A program made the translations under genes and the position numbers. Below are positions 1 through 9,059 of a DNA stretch of 64,000 nucleotides, in pieces. This stretch comes from Paenibacillus herberti (lineage in GTDB: Bacteria; Bacillota; Bacilli; Paenibacillales; Paenibacillaceae). Numbering within the stretch: the first letter of the stretch is position 1; each line of letters begins with the position of its first letter. Location: contig NZ_NMUQ01000001.1 in assembly GCF_002233675.1 (NCBI RefSeq), forward strand, positions 189,021 to 253,020, in the 5' to 3' direction. The notes under the pieces are model-generated. The model was not told where the DNA came from. It saw only the letters and a program-made list of their open reading frames with translations, and searched no databases.

Positions 1-681
1 GCCTGCATCATCGTTGAGCCAATCGCCGGCAATATGGGTGTCGTGCCGCCGCTGCCTGGCTTCTTGCAAGGACTGCGCGACGTGACTACGCAGTATGGCA
101 GCCTTTTGATTTTTGATGAAGTGATGACTGGCTTCCGTGTTCACTACAACTGCGCGCAAGGGTTGTATGACATTACACCGGATTTGACCTGCCTCGGTAA
201 AGTTATCGGCGGTGGGCTTCCGGTCGGAGCCTACGGCGGACGCCGCGATATTATGGAGCGTATGGCTCCAGCGGGACCGATTTATCAGGCGGGTACGCTT
301 TCGGGCAATCCGCTGGCGATGACGGCGGGTTATACAACCCTCAGCCTGCTGACTCCAGAGACATATGAGCTGCTGGAGCGCCTCTCCGTGCGCTTGCAGG
401 CAGGTTTTGAGGATAATGCACGTGAGCTTGGCATTCCGGTTACGATCAACCGTGTTGGTTCCATGGTATGTCCGTTCTTCAGCGAGACGCATGTGATCAA
501 TTTTGATACGGCTCAGCTTAGCGATCTCGGTCGGTTCCGCGCTTATTTTGGCTCCATGCTCCAGCTTGGAGTGAGCATTGCTCCTTCGCAATATGAGGGT
601 ATGTTCGTGTCAGCGGCACATACGCCAGAGCTGATTGACCGTACGATCGAGGCGAACCGCGAAGCGCTGAGACGACTGTAG
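1..681 (+). CDS. hemL: Glutamate-1-semialdehyde 2,1-aminomutase, C-terminal half (5' end outside window)
   Basis: PLP enzyme that converts glutamate-1-semialdehyde to 5-aminolevulinate, the first committed intermediate of cytosolic tetrapyrrole synthesis. The reading frame is open from base 1 and ends at TAG 679-681, giving about 226 residues, roughly the C-terminal half of a family member of about 430. Visible class III aminotransferase features are the cofactor segment [11 protein letters not shown] and the lysine-bearing [16 protein letters not shown], whose Lys forms the Schiff base. In Bacilli hemL ends the hemAXCDBL operon next to spoVID, and the same order holds here with one gene between them. 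The start and upstream hem genes are not visible. Identity is secure from motifs and context. Confidence 0.95.
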   Translation, partial: ACIIVEPIAGNMGVVPPLPGFLQGLRDVTTQYGSLLIFDEVMTGFRVHYNCAQGLYDITPDLTCLGKVIGGGLPVGAYGGRRDIMERMAPAGPIYQAGTLSGNPLAMTAGYTTLSLLTPETYELLERLSVRLQAGFEDNARELGIPVTINRVGSMVCPFFSETHVINFDTAQLSDLGRFRAYFGSMLQLGVSIAPSQYEGMFVSAAHTPELIDRTIEANREALRRL

Positions 682-685
682 CCGC

Positions 686-1795
686 ATGGCGACCGTTAAT
701 GTGTTGAATATGGAGGGAGCGTGCCGCCGGGGTGAATGGCTGCATGTTCCGCTTCTCCCGGATGCGGAGGCTATTGGGCTTAGACCAGGACTTCATGCGC
801 ATGAGGTCAGGCTGCGGCTGCTGGAGCTCGGTATATGGCCTGCAAAATGGCTCGGAGCTCTGCTCTCCACCGGCGGTATTCGGTGGGGAGGGGAGCCGGG
901 GGAAGAGCCGGCTCTGATGGTAAGGATTTTTCCGGCGGCCGATGCGGCCGCCGATCCTTTGTTGCGCCGCGCCCGCGCCCTGCTGGCGGGGAACGGCGGT
1001 AGCTATGCAACGGCATGGCCGGAGGTGCTGTACGAGGACGACTGGTGCCTCGTACTGAGCAAGCCGGCCGGCTTGCCGGTGCATGGTAGTGGAGCTCCTC
1101 CCGGGCATGGATCGGGAGGGATTAGCGGTGCGCCGGCTGGAGCGCGGCGCGAAGGTTTTGCCCCCGCCGCCGCTGGGAAGCGGCGGGTTGGCGCTGGGGA
1201 TGCGGCGCTCGCGCCGGCAACGCTGGACGAGGCCGCGGCTTGCCTTTGCTTGGCGGCAGGAGATCCGTTGCTGGTCCGGCATGTGCATCGGCTCGACGAT
1301 GATACCTCCGGGCCGGTTCTTTACACGAAGAACGACCTGGCTCAGCAGGTGCTCGATGCGGCGATGCGGGACAAAACGATCGGTAGGATTTACTGGGCGG
1401 CCGTGCAAGGCGTTCCACGCCCCTCTTCAGGCGTCATCAACGCTGATATCGGCCGCGACCGGCATCACCCGTCGCGCCGCCGCGTTTCCCCGGGTGGCGA
1501 TCACGCTGTCACCCGCTACCAAGTGCTGGATGCATGGGGAAAAGCGGCACTGGTCGAGTTAGAACTGGAAACAGGGCGCACGCATCAAATTCGCGTTCAT
1601 ATGAGCCATGCCGGCCACCCGTTGATCGGCGACGCTCTTTACGGCGGCTCGACGCAGCTGTTGCAGCGTCAGGCGCTGCATGGAAGGCGGCTGGAGTTCC
1701 GCCACCCGTGGAGCGGGCTGGCGATAGCCGTCGATTGCCCTCTACCAACTGATATGGCCCAACTGCTCCAGCACCTGAGTGGCTCGCGTGGATAG
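686..1795 (+). CDS. RluA-family 23S rRNA/tRNA pseudouridine synthase with internal low-complexity insertion
   Basis: Predicted cytosolic RNA pseudouridine synthase. The RluA signature HRLDDDTSG (residues about 201-209) carries the catalytic Asp, and the later GRTHQIRVHM and GHPLIGDALYGG blocks are typical. The family's LSKPAGLPVHG block is at about 124-134. Between it and HRLD lies a Gly/Ala/Arg-rich stretch (about 135-178) that shorter RluA enzymes lack. The ATG lies 4 bases after the hemL stop with no clear Shine-Dalgarno, so translation may be coupled to hemL. A strong terminator follows at 1829-1876. The target uridine cannot be deduced. The insert is in frame and keeps both flanking motifs, so the gene is probably functional. 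Confidence 0.88.
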   Translation: MATVNVLNMEGACRRGEWLHVPLLPDAEAIGLRPGLHAHEVRLRLLELGIWPAKWLGALLSTGGIRWGGEPGEEPALMVRIFPAADAAADPLLRRARALLAGNGGSYATAWPEVLYEDDWCLVLSKPAGLPVHGSGAPPGHGSGGISGAPAGARREGFAPAAAGKRRVGAGDAALAPATLDEAAACLCLAAGDPLLVRHVHRLDDDTSGPVLYTKNDLAQQVLDAAMRDKTIGRIYWAAVQGVPRPSSGVINADIGRDRHHPSRRRVSPGGDHAVTRYQVLDAWGKAALVELELETGRTHQIRVHMSHAGHPLIGDALYGGSTQLLQRQALHGRRLEFRHPWSGLAIAVDCPLPTDMAQLLQHLSGSRG

Positions 1796-1828
1796 CCCCA
1801 CTTGGCCCGAATGTCCTTGAGAAACAAT

Positions 1829-1876
1829 GATGCCCAAAAAGACAGTTTAACCCTGTCTTTTGGGCATCTTTTTTTG
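1829..1876 (+). terminator. Rho-independent terminator closing the hem cluster
   Basis: A near-perfect inverted repeat (GATGCCCAAAAAGACAG paired with CTGTCTTTTGGGCATC around a short AT loop) is followed by a run of T. It separates the hem and RluA genes from spoVID. Confidence 0.93.
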
Positions 1877-1926
1877 TTTTCAGTGACACTGTCATCCCGG
1901 TCTCTTGCGGCTTATATGGCAAAGTA

Positions 1927-1956
1927 GTCATGTCCCCCGCATCCCAGCCATATAGA
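1927..1956 (+). promoter_or_regulatory. Candidate sigma-E promoter for spoVID
   Basis: GTCATGTC, 14 bases, CATATAGA resembles the sigma-E pattern GKMATATW-N13/14-CATACAMT as I recall it. The start of transcription would fall about 45-50 bases before the spoVID GTG. spoVID is sigma-E controlled in B. subtilis. The match is imperfect in both boxes. Confidence 0.4.
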
Positions 1957-2011
1957 TGGTAGGGAGTAAACCTATTTGCCCAAGCATTAGCAAGGGAAGG
2001 GAGGCTTTAGC

Positions 2012-3670
2012 GTGAGCGAACAATCGCAAGGGCTGCGCTTTGACGTTTATGAGCGCGTGCATTTGCCAGAAGAAGTCGCTGGAATTGAGGAGCTGGAAGA
2101 GATTGAGCTTGTCCCCCGCATCCAGGTCATCCAGCAGGGGGAGCAGGCCATTCTGCGGGGCCAGCTGCTGCTCAGCGGCGTGTATCGGACTGCGGATCGT
2201 GCGGAGGCTGCGCAATCGATGGAGCATCAGATTCCGGTCGAAATTACGCTTCCAATGAACCGCATTGAGAGTCTGGAGGATATTTCGGTTGAGATCGACA
2301 ACTTTGATGTTGATCTGCTATCCTCCCGTACACTCAATATTACAGGAGTGCTTTCGCTGACTGGCATCCGTGTCGAGGCTGTAGACGAGGAAACGGCACA
2401 GTGGCAGGAGGAGCCTTATACGGTTGTTCATCGCCAAGAGGCTCAGCCTCAAGCGACCGGTGACATCTCCACGTTCCGTTACTTGGAGCTTGATCAGGAG
2501 GATGAGGAGGAGCAGTCGGCATTCAGAGTAGAAGAAGCTGAAACCGAAGCTGAAACTCAAACTGAAACTGAAACTCAAACTCAAACTCAAACTGAAGTCA
2601 ACGCCGAGGCTCCCTCCTCGTTTCCCACGTTCGAGACAGCATACGAATATCGTGCTGCACCTTCCTCGACTTTTGAGGAGCAGATCGATCCGATGGAAGC
2701 GGCACAGAATCAGCCCTATGATTATGCGGCGGGTTGGACGCAGCTAGGATCAGTCCGTGCGGAGGCGGATGAGGACGGGCAGGATAGCTTTCCGGCTGCT
2801 GTACCTTCGTATTTAGCGCCGTTGCAGCCGCTTGAAAATACGGGGGAAGCCCAGTTAGATCGCGATCGTGCCTTCTCCTCCCTCGTCGGTATGGCTGGCA
2901 GCAGTTCTACGGTTGAGGCGATAGAGGCACAGGAGGAAGAGGCGGAGGCGGCAGCAGTACTCTATGGACGCCCGCAAGGCTCGCAGGAGCCAGAAGCTAC
3001 CCAGCGGCCAGAAGCTGTCCAACAGCCAGAAGCTATCCAGCGGATAGAAGCTACCCAGAGGACAGAAGCTATCCAGCGGATAAAAGCTACCCAGAGGACA
3101 GAAGCTGTCCAGCAGCCAGAAACCATCCAACAGCCAGAAGCTGTCCAGCGGCCAGAAGCTGTCGAGGCGGGGGCTCGACAGCCAGAGGCACTGCACCGGC
3201 CGGAGGCCACATCAGGAGAGGCAGATTCCAGCGCCACCTTCGCGGCAGCACTGCAGGAAGCATCCGAGCCTCAGCAGGAGCCGGAACAGCAGGAAAAGCA
3301 GGAGCTGCGTATAGCCGTTGGCTCCAAGCGCAGCCCGGCACCGGCTGTAACGGAGAACGGCGACGGATTGACCTCGCTCATCGGCACGAGCCGCCGCGAA
3401 AGGGAGCAGCGCCAGGCTGCTGAACGTACTCGCCAACAGCAGGAAGCGCAAACTGCCGCTCCGGTGGAAGATGTTGAATGGCAATCGATGTTCCTTGGAA
3501 GGGCCAGCGAGGAGAACTCTTTCCGTAAGGTCAGGATGTGCATTGTGCAGCGGGAGGAGACGCTTGAGCTCATTGCGGACCGTTATCAGCTTCAAACGAG
3601 GGAGATCGCTCTCCATAACCGTTTGGCCGACGGGAGCATCTCTGAAGGTCAAGTGCTTTATATCCCTTGA
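2012..3670 (+). CDS. spoVID: Stage VI sporulation protein D, coat encasement protein with C-terminal LysM
   Basis: SpoVID acts in the mother cell, driving encasement of the forespore by coat proteins and working with SafA. The N-terminal 125 residues or so (LRFDVYERVHLPEE, then a predicted beta-rich section) match the SpoVID N-domain. The middle is acidic and repetitive: a Thr/Glu/Gln tract near 176-195 and ten 6-residue Gln/Pro/Glu/Ala repeats near 325-384. The last 45 residues form a LysM-like domain ending EGQVLYIP. Length is 552 aa, close to the B. subtilis protein. The GTG start has a GGGAGG-type ribosome site upstream. Position between hemL and valS agrees with B. subtilis; ysxE is absent. 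The repeats are probably a variable linker. Confidence 0.92.
   Translation: MSEQSQGLRFDVYERVHLPEEVAGIEELEEIELVPRIQVIQQGEQAILRGQLLLSGVYRTADRAEAAQSMEHQIPVEITLPMNRIESLEDISVEIDNFDVDLLSSRTLNITGVLSLTGIRVEAVDEETAQWQEEPYTVVHRQEAQPQATGDISTFRYLELDQEDEEEQSAFRVEEAETEAETQTETETQTQTQTEVNAEAPSSFPTFETAYEYRAAPSSTFEEQIDPMEAAQNQPYDYAAGWTQLGSVRAEADEDGQDSFPAAVPSYLAPLQPLENTGEAQLDRDRAFSSLVGMAGSSSTVEAIEAQEEEAEAAAVLYGRPQGSQEPEATQRPEAVQQPEAIQRIEATQRTEAIQRIKATQRTEAVQQPETIQQPEAVQRPEAVEAGARQPEALHRPEATSGEADSSATFAAALQEASEPQQEPEQQEKQELRIAVGSKRSPAPAVTENGDGLTSLIGTSRREREQRQAAERTRQQQEAQTAAPVEDVEWQSMFLGRASEENSFRKVRMCIVQREETLELIADRYQLQTREIALHNRLADGSISEGQVLYIP
2537..2596 (+). repeat. Hexanucleotide microsatellite inside spoVID
   Basis: Runs of the hexamers GAAACT and CAAACT encode an alternating Thr-Gln/Thr-Glu tract. 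The 6-base unit keeps the reading frame, so copy-number change would alter only linker length. Confidence 0.85.
2984..3163 (+). repeat. Ten 18-bp tandem repeats inside spoVID
   Basis: The consensus is close to CAGCGGCCAGAAGCTGTC, encoding Gln-x-x-Glu-Ala-x. Ten adjacent units are in frame with spoVID and differ at a few positions, mainly in the third residue. Confidence 0.85.
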
Positions 3671-3773
3671 CGTCAGCAGGCCGTAATTATGTTGGATGCG
3701 GAAGCTTGAATCCGCAGTACATGTCATAAGGCACACCCAGGCGCCTGCTGTCCCAGGCCCGGCTGATTTTATA

Positions 3774-3807
3774 CACGCCCCCCGGTTCATCGGAGGGGCG
3801 TTTTTTC
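3774..3807 (+). terminator. Terminator after spoVID
   Basis: A GC-rich stem (ACGCCCC with GGGGCGT, short loop) is followed by TTTTTT. It isolates spoVID from the orphan gene that follows. Confidence 0.88.
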
Positions 3808-3892
3808 TATTAGAAAATGAAGAGACTAGGGCAATTGCTAGTGTCATTTCTTTATAGAATCTCATCTACTGAATGAAAGGAGGCGGCTATCA

Positions 3893-4330
3893 ATGAGTAT
3901 TTATCTGATTTTGTTCATCTTGCTGGTTATCGTGATTTGTACCTTTGGGCCTTTTGATCGTGTACCGGATCAGCAGTCAACTTCCATCGCATCAACCAAG
4001 GGATTCGACGTTATCAACGAAACAAGCAACTTAACTTTAATTGCTACATCCATTTCAGGAAGATTCCAATCTTCCTTTCCTCCTCTGGTCAATATACCTG
4101 CGGGAGGAAGGGATCATTTCGAAGTAATACGAGAAGCTTTTTCCAGAAACTCAGCCTTCGTCAGCTACAATGCTGTCCATGCAGACAACAGGCGAGTAGG
4201 GACAATTGACATTGAGTTCGTATCCTATAACCTTATTTCCGGCGGAATCTTTGCTACGCTAATTGGACCGATATCCTATTCGAAAAATTTCTCAGGAACC
4301 GCTATATATATCGCTAATAAAGATTTATAA
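3893..4330 (+). CDS. Orphan membrane-anchored protein, possible aegerolysin/ET79-like beta-sandwich
   Basis: I do not firmly recognise this 145-aa protein. It starts with one hydrophobic helix (about residues 2-19, a membrane anchor or uncleaved signal), followed by an all-beta-looking domain. The order N-x-T...LTL...ISG-x-F...FPP...IPAGG...F...FVSYNAV resembles the pattern of small pore-forming/crystal proteins of the aegerolysin and ET79 type. This is a pattern inference only. The ATG has an excellent AAAGGAGG site 9 bases upstream, so translation is likely. Base composition is clearly more AT-rich than the flanking genes, and the gene sits where B. subtilis has ysxE. Both points suggest acquisition. 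It is a single-gene unit between two terminators. Confidence 0.6.
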   Translation: MSIYLILFILLVIVICTFGPFDRVPDQQSTSIASTKGFDVINETSNLTLIATSISGRFQSSFPPLVNIPAGGRDHFEVIREAFSRNSAFVSYNAVHADNRRVGTIDIEFVSYNLISGGIFATLIGPISYSKNFSGTAIYIANKDL

Positions 4331-4348
4331 AAAACGAATCTTTGGTTA

Positions 4349-4465
4349 GGGCTCTATCAGCGGCCAGAACCATCATGCCGCAAATCGCCCGACTGACGGC
4401 GAGTGTCAATCGTCATTGGATGGATGCCGGCGGGTTTACGTGGCGACATAGAGCCCGCCTTTTTT
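4349..4465 (+). terminator. Large hairpin and terminator after the orphan gene
   Basis: GGGCTCTAT (4349-4357) is exactly complementary to ATAGAGCCC (4448-4456), and an overlapping GGCGGG/CCCGCC stem (4429-4459) precedes TTTTTT. The long pairing and the shorter GC stem share bases and are mutually exclusive. It most simply ends the orphan transcript. Confidence 0.55.
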
Positions 4466-4561
4466 GTGTCTTGCTTTACGGTCCGGGTAGGTTTCTCCGT
4501 TTCTTAAGCTTCAATGCCTCATGGTGATGCCATAAGAAGTTGTAGGACAAGCCCGGTTAAG

Positions 4562-4590
4562 TTGACTCAGACGCGGAACAACGGTAAACT
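4562..4590 (+). promoter_or_regulatory. Sigma-A promoter of the valS T-box transcript
   Basis: TTGACT, 17 bases, TAAACT. The predicted start near 4597 lies just before the T-box Stem I. Confidence 0.75.
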
Positions 4591-4599
4591 AGAACTGAT

Positions 4600-4897
4600 T
4601 ATTTGCCAACATTCTCTCAAACAACGAGGATGGGGAAGAGTGCTTCTGGCGCCTACAGAGAGCAGACCGTATTCGCTGGAAAGTCTGCAGGCCGCATAAG
4701 TCGCACAGGTCGCCCCGGAGTTGCGCTGGTCATTCCTCTTTTGCGTTTATCACGCATGGGGACAGCCATTGCCGGCAGCAGCCGTTATCATGCGCCAAAG
4801 TGCCGCCCCGGACTCCGTCCGCGTGCGGAACAAAGGTGGTACCGCGGAAGCTTTAGCCTTTCGTCCTTTGCTATACAAGGGACGGAAGGCTTTTTTG
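4600..4897 (+). promoter_or_regulatory. T-box riboswitch leader of valS
   Basis: The leader contains the conserved T-box AAGGTGGTACCGCGG at 4833-4847 and an intrinsic terminator at 4856-4897 (GCCTTTCGTCC paired with GGACGGAAGGC, then six T). Uncharged tRNA stabilises the antiterminator and allows transcription of the synthetase gene. The bulge TGGT would pair with ACCA, fitting a tRNA with discriminator A. Stem I is approximated by GAGGA near 4629 with TCCTC near 4734. Just before the closing strand is GTC followed by A (4729-4731), a plausible valine specifier. The specifier is inferred by eye from stem position; the T-box and terminator are certain. Confidence 0.9.
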
Positions 4898-4996
4898 TAG
4901 GCAAAGGGGTCGATTTGCGGGCAAATTTCTCAACTTAATTATCTATCTATTATCGATCTATGTTAGATCTATCCCATCTCACAAACGAGGGTGAAT

Positions 4997-7666
4997 ATGC
5001 CAATGTCAGAGCAGCAGCATACGACGACCGAAATGCCAACAACCTACGATCCCCGCAGCGCCGAGCAGAAAAGCACGGATCTGTGGAATAAAGGAGGCTT
5101 TTTCAAAGCCGGACGTCTTCCGGAAGCGAAGCCTTACACGATCGTCATCCCGCCGCCGAACGTAACGGGCATGCTCCATATCGGACATGCGCTGGACTTT
5201 ACGCTGCAGGATATTATGATTCGCACGAAGCGCATGCAGGGCTTCGACGCCCTGTGGCTGCCTGGCACCGATCATGCGGGCATCGCGACTCAGACACGAG
5301 TGGAACAGAAGCTGCGCGAGAGCGGCGTGACCCGTCATGACCTTGGACGCGAGAAGTTCCTGGAGCAAGTATGGGAATGGAAGGACATGTATGCCAATAC
5401 GATTCGCAGCCAATGGGGCAAAATAGGCCTCTCGCTGGATTACTCCCGTGAACGTTTTACACTCGACGAGGGTTTGTCCACAGCGGTTCGTGAAGTATTC
5501 GTCCGCCTGTACGAAAAAGGTCTGATCTATCGCGGCGCGAAAATCATCAACTGGGACCCTGCGGCGCGCACGGCGCTTTCGGATATCGAGGTAGAACATA
5601 AGGAAGTTAACGGCCATCTGTACCATCTCCAGTATCCGCTTGCGGATGGCAGCGGCCATGTGACGGTTGCGACTACCCGTCCGGAAACGATGCTCGGCGA
5701 TACCGCCGTTGCCGTTCATCCTGAAGACGAGCGCTATAGTGCCCTTATCGGCAAAATGCTCGTGCTGCCGGTTATCGGCCGCGAAATTCCAATCATCGCT
5801 GACGAGTACGTCGAGAAGGACTTCGGCTCCGGTGCGGTCAAAATCACTCCTGCGCATGATCCTAACGACTTCGAAGTTGGTCAGCGCCACGATTTGCCGC
5901 AAATTATCGTCATGGACGAAAGTGGCGTCATGAACGATGAAGCCGGCCCGTATAAAGGAATGGATCGTGCCGATGCGCGCAAAAAGCTCGTTGCCGATCT
6001 CAATGAGAGCGGTGTACTCGTTAACATCGAGGATCATGTGCATCAAGTCGGACATAGCGAGCGCAGCGGTGCTGTTGTAGAACCGTACTTGTCGACACAG
6101 TGGTTCGTGGCGATGAAGCCGCTCGCCGACCGTGCGATCAAAGATCAGAAGTCCGGAGAAGGCGTAAACTTTGTGCCCGATCGTTTCGAAAAAACGTACC
6201 TCAACTGGATCGAGAACGTACGCGACTGGTGTATTTCCCGCCAGCTGTGGTGGGGTCATCGCATTCCGGCCTGGTACTGTGACGCTTGCGGCACGATTCA
6301 TGTAGCCCGCGAGGATATGGAGTCCTGCCCGGATTGCAGCGGCGAGCTGCGTCAGGACAACGACGTACTGGACACTTGGTTCAGCTCTGCTCTCTGGCCA
6401 TTTTCCACGCTTGGCTGGCCGGATGTGGAAAGTGAAGACTTCAAACGCTACTATCCGAACGACTTACTCGTCACAGGATATGACATCATCTACTTCTGGG
6501 TGGCGCGCATGATCTTTACCGGACTTGAGTTTACGGACCAAATTCCGTTCAAGGATGTGCTCATGCACGGTTTGGTCCGCGACGCCAATGGCCTGAAGAT
6601 GTCTAAGTCGCTCGGCAACGGCGTTGATCCGCTCGACATCATCGAGCAGTACGGAGCGGACGCGATGCGCTTCATGCTTTCCACGGGCAGCACGCCGGGG
6701 CAAGATTTGCGCTTCCGTCTTGAAAAAGTTGAACAGGCACGTAACTTTGCTAACAAGATTTGGAACGCTTCGCGTTTCGCGCTCATGAACTTGGAAGGCT
6801 TCAGCTATGAGGATATCGACATTACCGTTAAGCTCGGCACGGCCGATCGCTGGATTTTGCATCGTCTCAATGAGACGGCCCGTGATGTGACGCGTCTGAT
6901 CGACACCTACGATTTTGGTGAAACCGGTCGTCTGCTTTATAACTTCATTTGGGACGATCTATGCGATTGGTACATTGAGGTTGCTAAGCTGAATCTGTAC
7001 GGCGGTGATGCCGAGTCCAAAAAAGCGACGCAATCGGTGCTCGCCTATGTGCTTGACCGCACACAGCGCCTGATCCATCCGTTCATGCCGTTCATCAGTG
7101 AAGAAATCTGGCAGCATCTGCCGCATGAAGGCGAGAGCATCTCGATCGCGGCCTGGCCGCAGTTCGATGCCGCTCTGGAAGCTCCGGATGCAGTACGTGA
7201 GATGGAGCTGCTGATGAGCACGATCCGTTCGGTTCGTAATATCCGCGCAGAGGTTAACGTGCCGATGAGCAAAAAAATCGAGCTGCAAATCAAGCCGTCC
7301 GGCTCGGAGCAGCTGGCGATTTTACAGGCGAATGAAGAGCTGCTGCGCCGCTTTGCTGGCACATCCTCGCTTGTCATCGATCCGGCGCTGGCCGCTCCTG
7401 ATAAGGCGATGACGGCTATCGTAACCGGCGCGGAGCTGTACCTGCCGCTGGCAGGGCTGATCGACATCGAGCAGGAAATTGCTCGTTTGAACAAAGAAGC
7501 CGGCGTGCTGCGCTCCGAAGTTGAACGAGTCGACAAAAAGCTGTCCAACGAGGGCTTTGTTGCCAAAGCTCCTGCCAAAGTCATCGAAGAAGAAAAAGCT
7601 AAACAGGCGGACTACCAGGCTAAGCTGGACAAGGTGCTGGCCCGGATTGAGGAGTTGCGGGGCTAA
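4997..7666 (+). CDS. valS: Valyl-tRNA synthetase
   Basis: Class I aminoacyl-tRNA synthetase that charges tRNA-Val with valine in the cytosol, with editing of threonine. The HIGH motif is in [10 protein letters not shown] (residues about 61-64) and KMSKS in [11 protein letters not shown] (about 533-538). The editing insertion ([13 protein letters not shown]) and a C-terminal coiled coil of about 70 residues are present. Length near 889 aa is normal. The frame is open from GTG 4991, but that codon overlaps the ribosome site GAGGGTG, so ATG 4997 (6 bases after GAGG) is preferred; ATG 5003 is possible. Expression is controlled by the upstream T-box. The stop overlaps the folC start (TAATG), so the two are translationally coupled. 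Confidence 0.97.
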   Translation: MPMSEQQHTTTEMPTTYDPRSAEQKSTDLWNKGGFFKAGRLPEAKPYTIVIPPPNVTGMLHIGHALDFTLQDIMIRTKRMQGFDALWLPGTDHAGIATQTRVEQKLRESGVTRHDLGREKFLEQVWEWKDMYANTIRSQWGKIGLSLDYSRERFTLDEGLSTAVREVFVRLYEKGLIYRGAKIINWDPAARTALSDIEVEHKEVNGHLYHLQYPLADGSGHVTVATTRPETMLGDTAVAVHPEDERYSALIGKMLVLPVIGREIPIIADEYVEKDFGSGAVKITPAHDPNDFEVGQRHDLPQIIVMDESGVMNDEAGPYKGMDRADARKKLVADLNESGVLVNIEDHVHQVGHSERSGAVVEPYLSTQWFVAMKPLADRAIKDQKSGEGVNFVPDRFEKTYLNWIENVRDWCISRQLWWGHRIPAWYCDACGTIHVAREDMESCPDCSGELRQDNDVLDTWFSSALWPFSTLGWPDVESEDFKRYYPNDLLVTGYDIIYFWVARMIFTGLEFTDQIPFKDVLMHGLVRDANGLKMSKSLGNGVDPLDIIEQYGADAMRFMLSTGSTPGQDLRFRLEKVEQARNFANKIWNASRFALMNLEGFSYEDIDITVKLGTADRWILHRLNETARDVTRLIDTYDFGETGRLLYNFIWDDLCDWYIEVAKLNLYGGDAESKKATQSVLAYVLDRTQRLIHPFMPFISEEIWQHLPHEGESISIAAWPQFDAALEAPDAVREMELLMSTIRSVRNIRAEVNVPMSKKIELQIKPSGSEQLAILQANEELLRRFAGTSSLVIDPALAAPDKAMTAIVTGAELYLPLAGLIDIEQEIARLNKEAGVLRSEVERVDKKLSNEGFVAKAPAKVIEEEKAKQADYQAKLDKVLARIEELRG

Positions 7667-9054
7667 TGAATATAGCAGCCAATAACGATAATCGGTCCGC
7701 TGTTCCAGGCGGACTGGCAACTTACGGGGAAGCAAGGGACTGGATCGAAAGCCTCATCAGCTTCGGCGTCCGTCCAGGCATGGAACGCATCCAACTGCTA
7801 ATGGAACGGCTCGGCCATCCAGAGCGGCGACTGCGCTTCATCCATGTTGCCGGTACGAACGGCAAAGGCTCGGTCTGTGCTTATCTGACCGAAACGCTCG
7901 TGCGCGGCGGCTACGACACGGGGACATTCACGTCCCCGTTCATTACCAAGTTCACGAACCGTTTCCGTTATAACGGACAGGATATCGATGAGGATACGCT
8001 GCTCCGGCTGTCCAACGAGTTGAAACCGCTCGTGGATGAAATTGCCGCGACGGAGCTTGGCTCTCCAACGATGTTCGAGGTGTCGACGGCGCTGGCGATC
8101 TTGTATTTTGCCAAAGTGACTTATCCCGACTATGTTGTCTGGGAGACGGGAATGGGCGGGCGTCTGGATGTGACCAATATCGTCACGCCGGTCCTCTCTA
8201 TTATCACAAACGTTGGGCATGACCATATGGATATGCTGGGTGACTCCATCACTGCAATCGCGCGCGAAAAAGCGGGCATCATTAAGCCCGGCGTTCCAGT
8301 TGTCAGTACAGTGGAAGATCCTGAGGCGCTTGAGATCATTCGCGAGGCGGCGCATCTCTCGAAGTCTACGCTTTATCAGCTCGGCGAGCAGTTTAGTGAA
8401 ACGCTGATTGAGGCTTCGGAGTCCAAGCAAAGCTTTACCTTCAAGGGAATGTTCAGTGAGATCAACTCTCTTTCCTTGAGTCTTGGCGGAGCGCATCAGC
8501 GCAAAAACGCCGCAGCTGCCGTCATGGCGCTGGAAGTGCTGCGCCAGTACAACGCGCTGCTCATCGACGATGAGCAATTGCAGGACGGACTCCTGTTGGC
8601 ACAGTGGCCGGGACGCCTGGAGATGGTGCGGCAAGAGCCGCGGCTGCTGCTCGACGGGGCGCATAATCCCGAAGGAGCCGAGTCGCTGGCAACTGCCCTG
8701 CGGGAGGTTTATACCCATGATCGGCTCCATGTCATGATCGGAATGCTGGAGAATAAGAATCACCGTGACGTACTTCGGCATATACTCCCTATAGTGGATA
8801 CTTTTGTTGTTACACAGCCAGCATTCCGCAAGGCGAAGTCTGCTTCTGCCTTGGCTGAGCTGGCTCGAGAAATGTCCGAGGAACTGGGCGTATCGCCCGA
8901 AATCATTACGGAGCCTGATTGGAAAGAGGCGCTTCGCCGCTTGGAGCAGGCTGCCGCCCCCGGAGACCTGCCGGTTGTAACCGGCACGCTTTATCTTATT
9001 GCCGATGTCCGCGCTTATGTGCTTGGGCTGCCGGAATCTGAAAAAGGTTGGTGA
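7666..9054 (+). CDS. folC: Bifunctional folylpolyglutamate synthase / dihydrofolate synthase
   Basis: ATP-dependent Mur-ligase-fold enzyme that adds glutamate to dihydropteroate and to folates, giving polyglutamated cofactors retained in the cell. The P-loop GTNGKGS is at residues 63-69. The Mg-site region and DGAHNPEG in the C-terminal domain are recognisable. Length is 462 aa, normal for the family. The ATG overlaps the valS stop by one base and follows it in B. subtilis too. Its end overlaps the open frame leading into murC, so valS-folC-murC is probably one operon under the T-box. Confidence 0.95.
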   Translation: MNIAANNDNRSAVPGGLATYGEARDWIESLISFGVRPGMERIQLLMERLGHPERRLRFIHVAGTNGKGSVCAYLTETLVRGGYDTGTFTSPFITKFTNRFRYNGQDIDEDTLLRLSNELKPLVDEIAATELGSPTMFEVSTALAILYFAKVTYPDYVVWETGMGGRLDVTNIVTPVLSIITNVGHDHMDMLGDSITAIAREKAGIIKPGVPVVSTVEDPEALEIIREAAHLSKSTLYQLGEQFSETLIEASESKQSFTFKGMFSEINSLSLSLGGAHQRKNAAAAVMALEVLRQYNALLIDDEQLQDGLLLAQWPGRLEMVRQEPRLLLDGAHNPEGAESLATALREVYTHDRLHVMIGMLENKNHRDVLRHILPIVDTFVVTQPAFRKAKSASALAELAREMSEELGVSPEIITEPDWKEALRRLEQAAAPGDLPVVTGTLYLIADVRAYVLGLPESEKGW

Positions 9055-9059
9055 CCGTC

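Noticed and set aside
4342-4938. Three short plus-strand frames in the valS leader
   Set aside because: They overlap a terminator, the promoter and the T-box RNA and show no coding signals.
5006-6301. Very long open frame on the minus strand opposite valS
   Set aside because: It has no ribosome site or family features, and valS on the other strand is unambiguous. It is a by-product of the codon bias of valS.
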